A stretch of DNA of 64,000 nucleotides from Ruegeria spongiae. Its GTDB lineage: Bacteria > Pseudomonadota > Alphaproteobacteria > Rhodobacterales > Rhodobacteraceae. Made by a program: the position numbers and the translations under genes. Below the pieces are notes generated by a model. It was not told the DNA's origin and searched no databases. It saw only the letters and a program-made list of their open reading frames with translations. Shown piece by piece: positions 55,454-64,000 of this stretch (its first letter is position 1; every line of letters begins with the position of its first letter). The stretch is taken from assembly GCF_023502395.1 (NCBI RefSeq), contig NZ_JAMFMB010000005.1:1-64000 (forward strand), given 5' to 3'.

Positions 55454-56143
55454 ATGCTCAAGTTCACCCCGATCCTTCTGGCGATAGCCTATGCGCTGGT
55501 GATGTACCGCGTCTCTGTCTGGCGCACACATCGAGAGTTGGATCAGAAATCCACCGAACTGGCCGATCCCGCGCTCAAGCGGATCACAGACCGGCTGGCG
55601 GCGGCGCTGGAGTTGCAGCGTATCCCGGTCTTCATCTACGAGATCGATCCGGTGAACGGGCTGGCCGCCCCGGATGGGCGCATCTTCATCACCCGCGGCT
55701 TTTATCGCAAATTCCGCAATGGCGAGGTCAGCGCCGAAGAGATGGCCAGCGTCATCGCCCATGAGTTGGGTCATGTGGCCCTGGGCCATGCCAAGCGGCG
55801 GATGATCGATTTCTCGGGCCAGAATGCGCTGCGCACCGCGCTGATCATGGTGCTGAACCGCTTCATTCCCTTCGTGGGCGCGATGATCGCCAATATGCTG
55901 ACCAGCCTGCTGGCCTCGCACCTGTCGCGCTCGGACGAATATGAGGCCGACGAATATGCCGCCGCGCTGCTGACCAAGGCCGGGATCGGCGTCGCCCCGC
56001 AAAAATCGCTGTTCACCAAGCTCGAAGACCTCACCCAGGCGCGCGCAGGCGTGGCCCCGGCCTGGCTGATGAGCCATCCCAAAACGCAAGACCGCATCGC
56101 CGCGCTGGAAAGGCTTGAGGCGCGCTGGAAAACCGACGCCTGA
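55454..56143 (+). CDS. M48-family membrane metalloprotease
   Basis: This 229-aa protease has one N-terminal membrane helix (about 4-21), the zinc motif HELGH (103-107) preceded by VIA, a second hydrophobic segment (about 128-152), and the third-ligand helix SDEYEADEYAA (160-170). The C-terminal SHPKTQDRIAALE is a typical M48 end. It is smaller than HtpX and resembles Oma1/BepA-like catalytic domains. Membrane protein quality control is the likely role. Confidence 0.9.
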   Translation: MLKFTPILLAIAYALVMYRVSVWRTHRELDQKSTELADPALKRITDRLAAALELQRIPVFIYEIDPVNGLAAPDGRIFITRGFYRKFRNGEVSAEEMASVIAHELGHVALGHAKRRMIDFSGQNALRTALIMVLNRFIPFVGAMIANMLTSLLASHLSRSDEYEADEYAAALLTKAGIGVAPQKSLFTKLEDLTQARAGVAPAWLMSHPKTQDRIAALERLEARWKTDA

Positions 56144-56149
56144 TCCACG

Positions 56150-56698
56150 TCAGGTGATGTCGGCCAGAGCCTTCGCCAGCCGTGGCAGCCGCGCCTTTTT
56201 CAGCAGCGGTCGCATTTGCCAGTCCCCGTCCGACAAGGCCCGCGCCTTGTCCAGAACCGCGCGGCCCACGGCCTCGATTCCCTGCGGGTCCGCCAGCCAG
56301 AACTGATAGAGCAGCCCGTCGGGGTCGATGCGGGTCAGCCCCTCTTCGGCCAGAATGTTGCGGGGAAAATCCTTGGCGTTGAGCGTGATGATCGTGTCCG
56401 CCGACCCCGAGATCGCCGCAGCCAGCACATGGATATCCGCCGGGTCGGGCAGCCAGAGCCGCGTCTCGACCCCCGGCGCAGATGCCAGCTGCGCCTTGGG
56501 CCATGCGGCGTTCATCAGAGCGGCTTCGGCACGGGCCTGCGCCTCGCCCTCCGGCCCTAAACGGATGGCAGCGCGCGCCCATTCCTCGAGAATGCGATCC
56601 GACCATTGCGGTTGGAAATGCCCCTGCTCTGCCGCGCCCAGCAGCATCTCGCGCATGATCGTGGGAAAGATCACGCAAGTATCGAGAACCGCTCTCAC
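56150..56698 (-). CDS. PIN-domain protein
   Basis: This 182-aa probable metal-dependent ribonuclease fold starts (V)RAVLDTCVIFP, giving the first acid (Asp6), with E in RILEEW (about 38), and D in PDPADIHVLAAAI (about 91-94) and ITLNAKDFP. The acid pattern is intact, so it could be active. No antitoxin gene is adjacent. The GTG start at 56698 overlaps the upstream methyltransferase stop by four bases. Confidence 0.8.
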   Translation of the reverse strand: MRAVLDTCVIFPTIMREMLLGAAEQGHFQPQWSDRILEEWARAAIRLGPEGEAQARAEAALMNAAWPKAQLASAPGVETRLWLPDPADIHVLAAAISGSADTIITLNAKDFPRNILAEEGLTRIDPDGLLYQFWLADPQGIEAVGRAVLDKARALSDGDWQMRPLLKKARLPRLAKALADIT

Positions 56699-57906
56699 AG
56701 CCGGAAAAACAGCGCCTTGAGATAGCCGCTTTCGGCCAATTGCGGCATCAGCGGGTGGTCCGGCCCGGCAAAGCCGGTATGGATCAGCTGCGCCCGCCGC
56801 CCGGCCCGTCCGATGCCGCGCGCCGAGGCGGAGCGGAAGCGCGACAGGTCCGCCGCATGCGAACAGGAACACAGACCCAGATAGCCGCCGGGTTTGACCA
56901 GAGGTGCGGCCAGCCGTGCGATGCGCTCATAAGCGCGCAGCCCGGCCTCTAGCGATTGCTTGTTCGGGGCAAAGGCGGGTGGGTCACAGATCACCACATC
57001 AAAGCTGCGGCCTTCTTCCCCAAGCGCTGTCAGCACCTCAAAAGCATCACCCTGACGGGTCGTGAACCGATCGGCAAAGCCCGAGGCCTCGCCCCCCTGC
57101 CCGGCCAGCGCCAGTGCCGGGGCGGAGCCATCCACCGCCAGCGCCTCGCCCGCGCCGCCCGCCAGCATGGCCAGGGCAAAGCCGCCGACATGCGAAAACA
57201 CGTCCAGCACCTGCGCGCCGGGCTGGACCAGCCGGGCGGCAAAAGCGTGATTGGGGCGCTGATCGTAGAACAGGCCGGTTTTCTGCCCGCCTGTCAGATC
57301 CGCCAGATAGGTCGCACCGTTCATCGGCACGTGGACGGGTGCATCCGGCTCACCGCCGCGCAGTACCGCACTGGCATCATCCAGCCCCTCAAGCGCGCGG
57401 GTGCGGCCCGAGCCATTCTTGAGCACCGTGCTAACCCCGGTCACCGAGACCAGCGCGTCGGTCAGCAGTTCAAGATGCGTCTCGGCCCAGGCGGCGTTGG
57501 GCTGGATCACGCAAACTTCACCGAACCGGTCGATGATCACGCCGGGAAACCCGTCCGCCTCGGCATGCACCAGCCGGTAGAACGGCGCGTCAAACAGGCG
57601 CTCGCGCAGGGCCAGCGCACGGGCGATGCGCCTTTCGAACCAGTTCTGATCCAGCTCCGCCTCGGGCGAGGTGTCCAGCACGCGGCAGATGATCTTGGAT
57701 TCAGGGTTCACCGAAACAAGACCCAGCGGCGTGCGCCCCTCATCCTCGAGCACCGCCAGGGTGCCGGGCGCAAGTTTCTTGGTGCGGCGGTCGGTCACCA
57801 GTTCATTGGCATAGACCCAGGGAAAGCCATGCCGGATGGCACGGGCATTGGCCTTGGGTTTCAGGCGGGCACGGGGCCGGTCGGAGGGCAAAAAGGGCGC
57901 GGTCAT
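56695..57906 (-). CDS. class I SAM-dependent rRNA methyltransferase (RlmI family)
   Basis: This 403-aa protein has an N-terminal PUA-like domain (about 10-90), a central RlmI insert and a Rossmann methyltransferase with VLDVFSHVGGFAL (about 223-235) and CDPPAFAP (about 298-305). The cysteine in SCSHAAD (about 351) fits a 5-methylcytosine-type mechanism, as in RlmI, which modifies 23S rRNA. It is coupled through GTGA to the PIN-domain gene. Confidence 0.88.
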   Translation of the reverse strand: MTAPFLPSDRPRARLKPKANARAIRHGFPWVYANELVTDRRTKKLAPGTLAVLEDEGRTPLGLVSVNPESKIICRVLDTSPEAELDQNWFERRIARALALRERLFDAPFYRLVHAEADGFPGVIIDRFGEVCVIQPNAAWAETHLELLTDALVSVTGVSTVLKNGSGRTRALEGLDDASAVLRGGEPDAPVHVPMNGATYLADLTGGQKTGLFYDQRPNHAFAARLVQPGAQVLDVFSHVGGFALAMLAGGAGEALAVDGSAPALALAGQGGEASGFADRFTTRQGDAFEVLTALGEEGRSFDVVICDPPAFAPNKQSLEAGLRAYERIARLAAPLVKPGGYLGLCSCSHAADLSRFRSASARGIGRAGRRAQLIHTGFAGPDHPLMPQLAESGYLKALFFRL

Positions 57907-57944
57907 GGCGCCCTCTTACGTGGATCGCCGAGCGAGCGAAAGCC

Positions 57945-58700
57945 TCAGAGGTTGTTCAGCAGTTGGAAGACGCCAAGTTTGGCGTTCTGATAGCCCTCGG
58001 GGCTGGTCAGTTCCTGCCGGATCACCTTTGTCAGATGCTCGGATATCCGCACTTTCTGCGTCTGGCCAAGCGCCTCGGCATTGATCGCCTGCTGGCCGCC
58101 ATACGCCTCAAGATCGGCGCGGATGCGGCGCTTGGGCACCACCATCGCACCGGTTTCGGGATCCCTGAGCGTCAGATCGAATGTGATCGCATGCACACCG
58201 CCGGTGGTATAGCGGGCTTTTTCGGTAATCGCATGAAAGCGCACCAGCTCGACCTCGACATCGACCTTTCCGGGGCCGTCCAACGGGGTCACGCCGCGCA
58301 TCAGCGCGTCTTGCATGATTTTCTGCACCTGCGCATGCCGGTCCCCGATCGGGTCTTCGCGCCAGACGATATCGCCAAAGGGCATGTATCGGTTGCGTTC
58401 CGACACTTTCAGCGAACGCGGCACCCGCACCTGTACCGCATGAACCGAAACCGGAGAGGCAATCGGCAACCTCGTCTGTTCCTGCTCGTCGGCGACAGGA
58501 TGTTCAATCACTTGGCGCGACTCGACCGCCTCAGGGGTGGAGATAACCACGGCCTCAACCGCGGTCGGCTCTGGCAGCGCCAAGGTTTCGATCAAAGGCA
58601 ACTCGTCAATGCCGGTGTGCCGGCTGGGGATGTCGGGCGTGCTGCAGGCGGCCATGCCCGCGCCAAGACCGATCAACACCACTGCTCGCATGGAATTCAT
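57945..58700 (-). CDS. lipoprotein, DUF6778-like
   Basis: This 251-aa lipoprotein has a signal peptide ending in a lipobox MAAC (Cys19). It continues with an acidic Pro/Glu-rich linker (about 30-85) and a compact domain (about 88-245) containing RVPRSLKVSERNRYMPFGDI and TYDLTLRD-like AITFDLTLRDPETG. It ends in GVFQLLNNL. The DUF6778 name is from recall. It is probably attached to the outer membrane, and its function is unknown. An ATG at 58691 would also fit. Confidence 0.65.
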   Translation of the reverse strand: MNSMRAVVLIGLGAGMAACSTPDIPSRHTGIDELPLIETLALPEPTAVEAVVISTPEAVESRQVIEHPVADEQEQTRLPIASPVSVHAVQVRVPRSLKVSERNRYMPFGDIVWREDPIGDRHAQVQKIMQDALMRGVTPLDGPGKVDVEVELVRFHAITEKARYTTGGVHAITFDLTLRDPETGAMVVPKRRIRADLEAYGGQQAINAEALGQTQKVRISEHLTKVIRQELTSPEGYQNAKLGVFQLLNNL

Positions 58701-58831
58701 TGTCCCTGCTCCTTATGCGTATTGGGGCCTCTGCACGAAACCCGGGTCACGAGGGGAGTCTTGTCGGCAAATTGGGGCAACTGTGGGACGATTTGGGTCA
58801 GCTCAGGAAATTGTTGCGCAGGTGTGGCCAA

Positions 58832-59107
58832 TCAGCCGCGCTCGCGAGAGCGCCACCCGCCCCGCCGTTTGGGGGATTGGGCGGCGGCCCGCCCCTGAGA
58901 CAGCACCTCGGTCATCGGGTGATCTGGATGGTCGGTCGCGAGCCGGTCATGCAACGAGCGCAGCGCGGTTTTCTGGTCGATCCCTTCAGGCAGGCTCAGC
59001 GCCCAGTCGAGAAAGATGCTGCGGCATTCCGGCGGGGTTATCCCGTCGATGCGATAGGCTTCCCGTATCAGCCCCTTGGGGTCCAGAGGATCATTGCCGC
59101 GTGCCAT
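58832..59107 (-). CDS. conserved 91-aa protein coupled to glnE
   Basis: This short soluble protein has a conserved-looking core LIREAYRIDGITPPECRSIF (about 13-32), then LDWALSLPEG, and a basic tail. I recall similar unnamed proteins after glnE in Rhodobacteraceae. Its ATG at 59107 lies inside the end of glnE, a 17-base overlap, so it is translated from the glnE message. Function is unknown. Confidence 0.7.
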   Translation of the reverse strand: MARGNDPLDPKGLIREAYRIDGITPPECRSIFLDWALSLPEGIDQKTALRSLHDRLATDHPDHPMTEVLSQGRAAAQSPKRRGGWRSRERG

Positions 59108-61889
59108 CTGCGCCTTCCGTCACTGCCGCCGAGATGATCCCGGCATTTGTTTCATAGGCCGCCGCCAGCGCGGCCTGCAATGTGTCGATCCGGTCGATCC
59201 CGCTGCTGCGGCACAGGAACGCCACACCGCCTTGACCGATCTTGTCGCTTTCGATCGCCTCGCCCGACAAGAGCAGCCGCGCCGCCGATTGCACCGACAG
59301 AAATAACGCGTAGCTGTCCAGCATTTGCCGCGCTTCTGCGACATTCAACCAACCGGCAGCGACCGCGCCGTCCAGTCCGGCACCCACATCGCGCGCCGGG
59401 CTGCTGGACAGAAGCGCGCCGGTCTGCGCCATCAATTCGATATCCAGCATACGGCCCGGCCCGGTCTTGGCATCCCAAAGCCCCGACGGCGTCTTGGCCG
59501 CAGCCAGCCGTGCGCGCATCTCCGACACTTCGGCCAGAACTTTTTGCCGATCCTGCGGTTGCTGCAGCAGCGCGCGGCGGAAATCCTCAATATCAGCGCC
59601 CAGCCCCTCATTGCCCGTGACAACCCGCGCCCGTGTCAGTGCCAGATGCTCCCAGACCCAGGCCTCGTTGCGCTGGTAATTGGTGAAACTGGCCCAGCTT
59701 GTCGCCACCGGCCCCTGATTGCCCGAGGGGCGCAGGCGCATATCGACCTCATAAAGCCGCCCCTGCGCCATCGGCGCGGTGAGCGCGGTGATCAGCGCCT
59801 GGGTCAATCGCGCGTAATAGGTCCGCGCCGCCAGAGGTTTCGGCCCGTCCGAGAACTCGACCTCCTCGGGGTCATAGATCAGGATCATGTCGAGGTCCGA
59901 GGCGGCGTTGAGCAGCCCCGCCCCCAGCGATCCCATGCCCAGAACCGCCACCCCCCGGCCCGGCGCGGGACCGTGCTTGATGGCAAAATTCCCCATCACC
60001 ACGGGCAGCAGCGACCGGATCACGGCATCGGCAAGATCGGCATATTGCGCTGCGGCAGTGGCGCCATCGATCAGTCCGCGCAGGTGATGCACCCCGATCC
60101 GGAAATGCCATTCCTTCTTCCAGCGCCGTGCCAGATCCAACTGCCGTTCATAATCGCCCTCGCCTGCGAATTGCGCCAGCAGGTCCGCCTGCAGCGCTGC
60201 GCGCCCCGGCCAGGCATCAAAGAAACTGCCGCCGATCACCGCGTCAAACACGGCGGAATTGCGCGACAGGTACCCCGCCAGTTCCGGCGCGGTGCCGACA
60301 ATGTCGATCAGCAGGTCGATCAGGTGCGGATTGGCGTCGAAAAGCGAGAACAACTGCACCCCGGCTGGCAGCCCGGCCAGAAATCCATCCAAAGCCATCA
60401 GCGCCTCTTCGGGCTTGGTGGTGCGGGCCAGACGGCTCAGCAGTTCGGGCCGGAGCCGGTCGAAGATCCGCCGCGCCCGCTGCGAGCGCAGGGCCGGATA
60501 GGTGGTCCAGCGCGCCAGTACCGAGGCGTCAAAGGCGATCTCGGGCTGCGGTCCGGCGGCAGGGCTGGCATCGGGGGCAAAGAAGTCCTCGGTCAGTTCA
60601 TGCACTTCGGCAAGGCGCTTGGCCAGGTCGCTGCAGAGCGCCTCGGGCGTGGTGCCCATCAGGCAGGCGACGCGGGCGATCCCGTCTTCGGTCTGGGGCA
60701 CCTTGTGGGTCTGGTTGTCATGCACCATCTGGATCCGGTGTTCGACCTCGCGATGGGCGCGGTAATGCGTGGCCAGCTGATCCGCCACCTCCTGCGGCAC
60801 CCAGCCCTTGGCGGCGAGCGCCTGCAACCCGTCCACCGTACCGCGCTGGCGCAGATCGGCATCGCGTCCGCCTGCGATCAACTGCCGGGTCTGGGTGAAG
60901 AATTCAATCTCGCGGATGCCGCCGCGCCCCAGTTTCATGTCATGTCCGGGCACTTCCAGCGCACCGCCAGTGCCCTTGTTCTCGCGGATGCGCAGGCGCA
61001 TGTCATGGGCGTCCTGGATGGCGGCGAAATCCAGATGCCGCCGCCAGACAAAGGGGGTGAGCGTTTTCAGAAACCGCTGTCCGGCCTCCAGATCACCGGC
61101 ACAGGGCCGCGCCTTGATATAGGCCCCCCGCTCCCATGTGCGCCCGAGGCTTTCATAATAACGTTCCGCCGCCTCCATCGCCATGCAGACGGGCGTGACC
61201 GCCGGATCGGGACGCAGTCGCAGATCGGTGCGGAACACGTACCCTTCGGCGGTCTTGTCGCTGAGCGTGGCGCAAAGGTTGCGGGTGGCTTTCACCATAC
61301 CCTGCCGTGCCTCGAAGAAATCGTCAGGGTCATAGCGGGTTTCGTCAAACAGCACGATCAGGTCGATATCCGAACTGTAGTTCAGCTCATGCGCGCCCAT
61401 CTTGCCCATGGCCAGAACCACCATCCCGGCGGCCTCGGCGATATCGTCCGCGCTCTGGCCGGGCAGTTTTCCGCGCCGGATCAGCGCTGCGATCTCGGCC
61501 TTTGCCGCCAAATCAACCGCAAGCCCGGCGAAATCCGTCAGCACGGCGGTGACCGTTTCCAGAGGCCAGGCCCCGCTCAGATCCCCCAGCGCGGTCAAAA
61601 GCGCGATGCGTCGTTTGGCCTGCCGCAATCCGGGTTTGATCTGATCGGGCGGCAGAGCTGTGCAATCCTGCATCACCGCCTGTATCGCCGCATCGGGCTC
61701 GGCCAGCGCTTGCGGCAACCAAGCGGCCTCTTGCGCGATCAACCCGTTGAGATAAGGGCTGCTGCCCCCGGCCCCGGCGATCAGTTCCGCATGTTCAGCG
61801 CTCAGCCCCGGAAACAAGTCCCGCGCCTCCCGTCCCAAGTCCGGGTCAAAGGCGCGCGGCAGGCGGGTGATCTTGAGTGCGGGTGCCAT
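59091..61889 (-). CDS. glnE: glutamine synthetase adenylyltransferase/removase GlnE
   Basis: This 932-aa bifunctional enzyme adds AMP to glutamine synthetase or removes it in response to PII and glutamine. It has two nucleotidyltransferase domains with ELNYSSDIDLIVLFD (about 175-189) and the AASDLDMILIYD segment in the second half (about 678-689). A central helical regulatory domain lies between them. The ATG at 61889 begins MAPALKITRLPR, and an ATG at 61904 is possible. It diverges from the DUF2852 gene across a region with two operators. Confidence 0.94.
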   Translation of the reverse strand: MAPALKITRLPRAFDPDLGREARDLFPGLSAEHAELIAGAGGSSPYLNGLIAQEAAWLPQALAEPDAAIQAVMQDCTALPPDQIKPGLRQAKRRIALLTALGDLSGAWPLETVTAVLTDFAGLAVDLAAKAEIAALIRRGKLPGQSADDIAEAAGMVVLAMGKMGAHELNYSSDIDLIVLFDETRYDPDDFFEARQGMVKATRNLCATLSDKTAEGYVFRTDLRLRPDPAVTPVCMAMEAAERYYESLGRTWERGAYIKARPCAGDLEAGQRFLKTLTPFVWRRHLDFAAIQDAHDMRLRIRENKGTGGALEVPGHDMKLGRGGIREIEFFTQTRQLIAGGRDADLRQRGTVDGLQALAAKGWVPQEVADQLATHYRAHREVEHRIQMVHDNQTHKVPQTEDGIARVACLMGTTPEALCSDLAKRLAEVHELTEDFFAPDASPAAGPQPEIAFDASVLARWTTYPALRSQRARRIFDRLRPELLSRLARTTKPEEALMALDGFLAGLPAGVQLFSLFDANPHLIDLLIDIVGTAPELAGYLSRNSAVFDAVIGGSFFDAWPGRAALQADLLAQFAGEGDYERQLDLARRWKKEWHFRIGVHHLRGLIDGATAAAQYADLADAVIRSLLPVVMGNFAIKHGPAPGRGVAVLGMGSLGAGLLNAASDLDMILIYDPEEVEFSDGPKPLAARTYYARLTQALITALTAPMAQGRLYEVDMRLRPSGNQGPVATSWASFTNYQRNEAWVWEHLALTRARVVTGNEGLGADIEDFRRALLQQPQDRQKVLAEVSEMRARLAAAKTPSGLWDAKTGPGRMLDIELMAQTGALLSSSPARDVGAGLDGAVAAGWLNVAEARQMLDSYALFLSVQSAARLLLSGEAIESDKIGQGGVAFLCRSSGIDRIDTLQAALAAAYETNAGIISAAVTEGADGTRQ

Positions 61890-61963
61890 GATCGCACGTT
61901 GCACAGCGATTTATGTGTTCGTCAACGCGTAAAAGCAGGAAAAAACAGGCGAATCCAACCGCT

Positions 61964-62040
61964 ATGTAAAAATCATTCACATTACCTCTTGCAATGCCCC
62001 CTATCGCACCCATCTGGTAGTATGTGAAAGCGATTTACAT
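61964..62040. promoter_or_regulatory. two copies of a palindromic operator between glnE and the DUF2852 gene
   Basis: Site 1 (61964-61982) reads ATGTAAA-N5-TTCACAT and site 2 (62022-62040) reads ATGTGAA-N5-TTTACAT. The arms are exact inverted copies of each other, and each site is itself a dyad ATGTRAA-N5-TTYACAT. The centres are 58 bases apart in the 176-base divergent region. The binding protein is unknown. Confidence 0.75.
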
Positions 62041-62065
62041 CCCCTTGATCTGGAGAAACCCAAAA

Positions 62066-62509
62066 ATGAACACGATGACCGAACCCGCCGTTTCCCCCTC
62101 GAACCAGGGGTGGTTTCAGAGGACCGAAGCCTGGATGGACAGCAAGGGCAAAGGCGCCTGGATCGCCGCGATGGTCCTTGGGTTCATCTTTTTCTGGCCT
62201 GTCGGCCTCGCCCTTCTTGCCTATATGATCTGGAGCAAACGCATGTTCAGCAAATCCTGCCGCCGCAGTGCCGCCTGGCCCCGCCACGGTATGCGCGCAA
62301 TGACCCCCACCGGCAACAGCGCCTTCGATTCCTACAAGGCCGATACTCTGGCCCGTCTGGAACAGGAACAACACGATTTCGAGACCTTCCTGGAACGCCT
62401 GCGCGAGGCCAAGGACAAATCCGAGTTCGACCAGTTCATGGATGAACGGACCCGCGCAAATCGCGACAATGCAGATCGCGACAATGGCGACGACGACAGC
62501 GCCGCCTGA
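62066..62509 (+). CDS. DUF2852 membrane protein
   Basis: This 147-aa protein has one strong membrane segment (about 30-57, AWIAAMVLGFIFFWPVGLAL), typical of DUF2852, and an acidic, coiled-coil C-terminal half (about 90-147, LARLEQEQHDFETFLERLRE). The family is common in Alphaproteobacteria and uncharacterised. TGGAGA precedes the ATG. The twin operators upstream suggest regulation shared with, or opposed to, glnE. Confidence 0.85.
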   Translation: MNTMTEPAVSPSNQGWFQRTEAWMDSKGKGAWIAAMVLGFIFFWPVGLALLAYMIWSKRMFSKSCRRSAAWPRHGMRAMTPTGNSAFDSYKADTLARLEQEQHDFETFLERLREAKDKSEFDQFMDERTRANRDNADRDNGDDDSAA

Positions 62510-62533
62510 ACCCGGTAAACTCGGCACAACACA

Positions 62534-62555
62534 GCCCCGCCACCCCCGGCGGGGC
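62534..62555 (+). terminator. possible terminator after the DUF2852 gene
   Basis: GCCCCGCC (62534-62541) and GGCGGGGC (62548-62555) form a perfect eight-pair stem with a six-base loop, followed by CCCTT only. Since it lacks a T-run, it may only weaken transcription into the RDD gene. Confidence 0.5.
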
Positions 62556-62582
62556 CCCTTCATGCGCACAGATCAGAGTATC

Positions 62583-63020
62583 ATGACCCACCTGCCCAAC
62601 CCGCATTACCAACCGGAATTCTATGCCTCGGTCCCCGCAAAACGGTTCTTTGCATGGGTGTTCGACAGTCTGCTGATTGTCCTGATCAGCCTGATCGCCA
62701 TTCCCTTTACCGCCTTTATCGGGTTGTTCTTTTTCCCGCTGCTTTATCTGGTGATTGGCTTCGTCTACCGCACCGCCACCATCGCGGCGGGCTCTGCGAC
62801 CTGGGGCATGCGGTTCGTCGGTGTCGAGTTGCGCGACAATGACGGCACCCGGCTCGACCCCGGACAGGCGCTGGCCCATACGGCGGGCTACACGATCTCG
62901 ATGGCGTTTCCGGTGCTGCAGGTGATCTCGATCATCATGATGCTGACCGGGGAACGTGGACAGGGGCTGAGTGACACCGTCCTCGGCACCGTCGCCATCA
63001 ACCGCCGCGCCATCGCCTGA
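62583..63020 (+). CDS. RDD-family membrane protein
   Basis: This 145-aa small protein has the RDD layout. PAKRFFAWVFDSLLIVLISL (about 18-37) carries the conserved Arg and Asp in the first membrane helix, followed by a second helix (about 40-65) and the third (about 95-115, GYTISMAFPVLQVISIIMML). The function is uncertain, and transport of small solutes has been suggested for some members. It may be co-transcribed with the DUF2852 gene. An ATG at 62562 is an alternative start. Confidence 0.87.
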   Translation: MTHLPNPHYQPEFYASVPAKRFFAWVFDSLLIVLISLIAIPFTAFIGLFFFPLLYLVIGFVYRTATIAAGSATWGMRFVGVELRDNDGTRLDPGQALAHTAGYTISMAFPVLQVISIIMMLTGERGQGLSDTVLGTVAINRRAIA

Positions 63021-63093
63021 GAGCGCAATCCCTTCTTGGCGGGTCCAGAATCGGTTGCTATCATCCCTGCAAGCCATTGTTTAGGGATCATTC

Positions 63094-63915
63094 ATGCGCC
63101 ACACGCTGCCAATAGCGCCTCAATTCTACGTGACAGCCCCGCAACCCTGCCCGTATCTCGACGGGCGGATGGAGCGCAAGCTGTTCACGGCGCTGCAGGG
63201 TGAAGGGGCCGACAGCCTGAACAATGCCCTGTCGCAGCAAGGATTTCGACGCTCGCAGAATGTTCTCTACCGACCGTCCTGTTCCGATTGCGCCGCCTGT
63301 CTTTCAGCCCGTATTGATGTGCGCGCGTTCGAGGCCAGCAAAGGGCAGAAACGCACAATGCGCCGCAACCGGGCGCTGGAGCGGCGCGCGACCTCGCCCT
63401 GGGCCACCGACGACCAGTACGAATTGTTCCGCACCTATCTCGACACCCGCCACGCCGATGGCGGCATGGCCGATATGGATGTGTTCGAATTTGCCGCGAT
63501 GATCGAGGAAACCCCGATCCGCAGCCGGGTGATCGAATATGTCGACAAGACCAGCGGCGATCTGACGGCGGTCAGCCTGACCGACGTGCTCGAGGACGGG
63601 CTGAGCATGGTCTACTCCTTCTACGACCCGGACCAGCCGCAAAACTCGCTGGGCACCTACATGATCCTCGACCATATCAAGATCGCGCGCGAGGCGGGCC
63701 TGCCTTATGTCTATCTGGGCTATTGGGTGCCCGGCAGCCCAAAGATGGGGTACAAGGCGCGGTTTTCCGGGCTTGAGGTCTATCATCGCGGTGCCTGGCA
63801 GAAGATGCACGATCCCAAGACCTATGAGGCCGACACGCATCCGCTTTCGACCGACCCGATCGCCGAGCAGGTCGCCAATATCAGCCTGCCCGACCGCTGG
63901 CCGACCCGTAAGTGA
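63094..63915 (+). CDS. bpt: aspartate/glutamate leucyltransferase (Ate/Bpt family)
   Basis: This 273-aa aminoacyl-tRNA-protein transferase of the N-end rule pathway in bacteria adds leucine to N-terminal Asp or Glu so that ClpAPS can degrade the substrate. N-terminal PCPYLDG (about 18-24), [16 protein letters not shown] (about 61-76), and C-terminal [18 protein letters not shown] (about 207-224) are hallmarks. In databases it is often called arginyltransferase. Confidence 0.93.
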   Translation: MRHTLPIAPQFYVTAPQPCPYLDGRMERKLFTALQGEGADSLNNALSQQGFRRSQNVLYRPSCSDCAACLSARIDVRAFEASKGQKRTMRRNRALERRATSPWATDDQYELFRTYLDTRHADGGMADMDVFEFAAMIEETPIRSRVIEYVDKTSGDLTAVSLTDVLEDGLSMVYSFYDPDQPQNSLGTYMILDHIKIAREAGLPYVYLGYWVPGSPKMGYKARFSGLEVYHRGAWQKMHDPKTYEADTHPLSTDPIAEQVANISLPDRWPTRK

Positions 63916-63919
63916 CGCA

Positions 63920-64000
63920 ATGACCCAACAGCTTTTCGCGACCACGCTGGTGGTGTCCGACTATGATGCGGCGATTGCATTTTATGTCGGCACGCTGGGC
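63920..64000 (+). CDS. VOC-family protein, 5' end only
   Basis: Twenty-seven codons are visible before the window ends, starting MTQQLFATTLVVSDYDAAIA and continuing with FYVGTLG. The pattern of a first strand followed by D-x-x-x-A-x-x-FY is the start of a glyoxalase/bleomycin resistance (vicinal oxygen chelate) domain. It begins five bases after the bpt stop and is probably in the same operon. Confidence 0.7.
   Translation, partial: MTQQLFATTLVVSDYDAAIAFYVGTLG

Noticed and set aside
59325-62027. A 900-codon open frame antisense to glnE
   Set aside because: It is a shadow caused by high G+C codon usage of glnE. The product is Arg/Gln/His-rich with no domain, while glnE is complete on the other strand.

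Overview
This 64 kb window reads as chromosomal DNA from a marine alphaproteobacterium of the family Rhodobacteraceae (Roseobacter group, Ruegeria-like). The basis is high G+C coding DNA, family-typical small genes (DUF4167, DUF2852, DUF2927, DUF1499), a DksA without a full zinc finger, a double-length dCTP deaminase, an ornithine/glutamine-lipid acyltransferase, and one copy of an intergenic repeat that I recall from this family. The assignment rests on recall of families and gene order, not on a search. Almost everything is core or conserved-accessory DNA. I see no prophage, insertion sequence, CRISPR array or rRNA operon. There is one tRNA, tRNA-Pro(GGG).

Layout. At 0-10 kb, pepA-holC leave leftward and the tightly overlapped envelope/ribosome operon lptF-lptG-lptD-surA-pdxA-rsmA runs rightward. 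At 10-20 kb there are prfA-prmC, a leftward M20 hydrolase-agmatinase-membrane protein-guanidinobutyrase-like operon for guanidino/amide nitrogen, mazG, a nucleoside hydrolase, and a 55-aa lipoprotein with a perfect FNR-type box upstream. At 20-34 kb there are enolase, a Fur/Mur regulator, SelO, a desaturase, AnmK, TyrS, a stress protein, an SDR enzyme behind a striking 22-bp palindrome, an ABC-F ATPase, and an OlsB/GlsB aminolipid acyltransferase. At 34-38 kb is the classical DUF177-rpmF-plsX-fabH-ihfA-merR block, followed by tRNA-Pro.

At 38-50 kb there are dcd, then the leftward overlapping argS-SPOR-nagZ-scpA-scpB operon, dGTPase, an A-type Fe-S carrier, exonuclease III, an FAD monooxygenase and dksA. 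At 50-55 kb a MoxR ATPase and its CoxE-like vWA partner are separated by a GNAT, a DUF2927 lipoprotein with a gluzincin-like remnant motif, and a 55-aa membrane protein. Next comes a short AT-rich island with a secreted six-cysteine orphan protein. At 55-64 kb there are an M48 protease, a PIN-domain protein translationally coupled to an rRNA methyltransferase, glnE, DUF2852, RDD, an arginyl/leucyl transferase and the start of a VOC gene. The glnE/DUF2852 divergent region carries two copies of one palindromic operator.

Themes that tie genes together are outer-membrane assembly (Lpt, SurA, BamE, PlsX/FabH, aminolipid), muropeptide recycling (NagZ, AnmK), nucleotide pool hygiene (MazG, Dgt, Dcd, nucleoside hydrolase) and nitrogen (GlnE, two ureohydrolases). 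The best leads for undescribed biology are the twin operator in front of glnE/DUF2852, the FNR-box lipoprotein, the MoxR-DUF2927-vWA module and the AT-rich orphan island.
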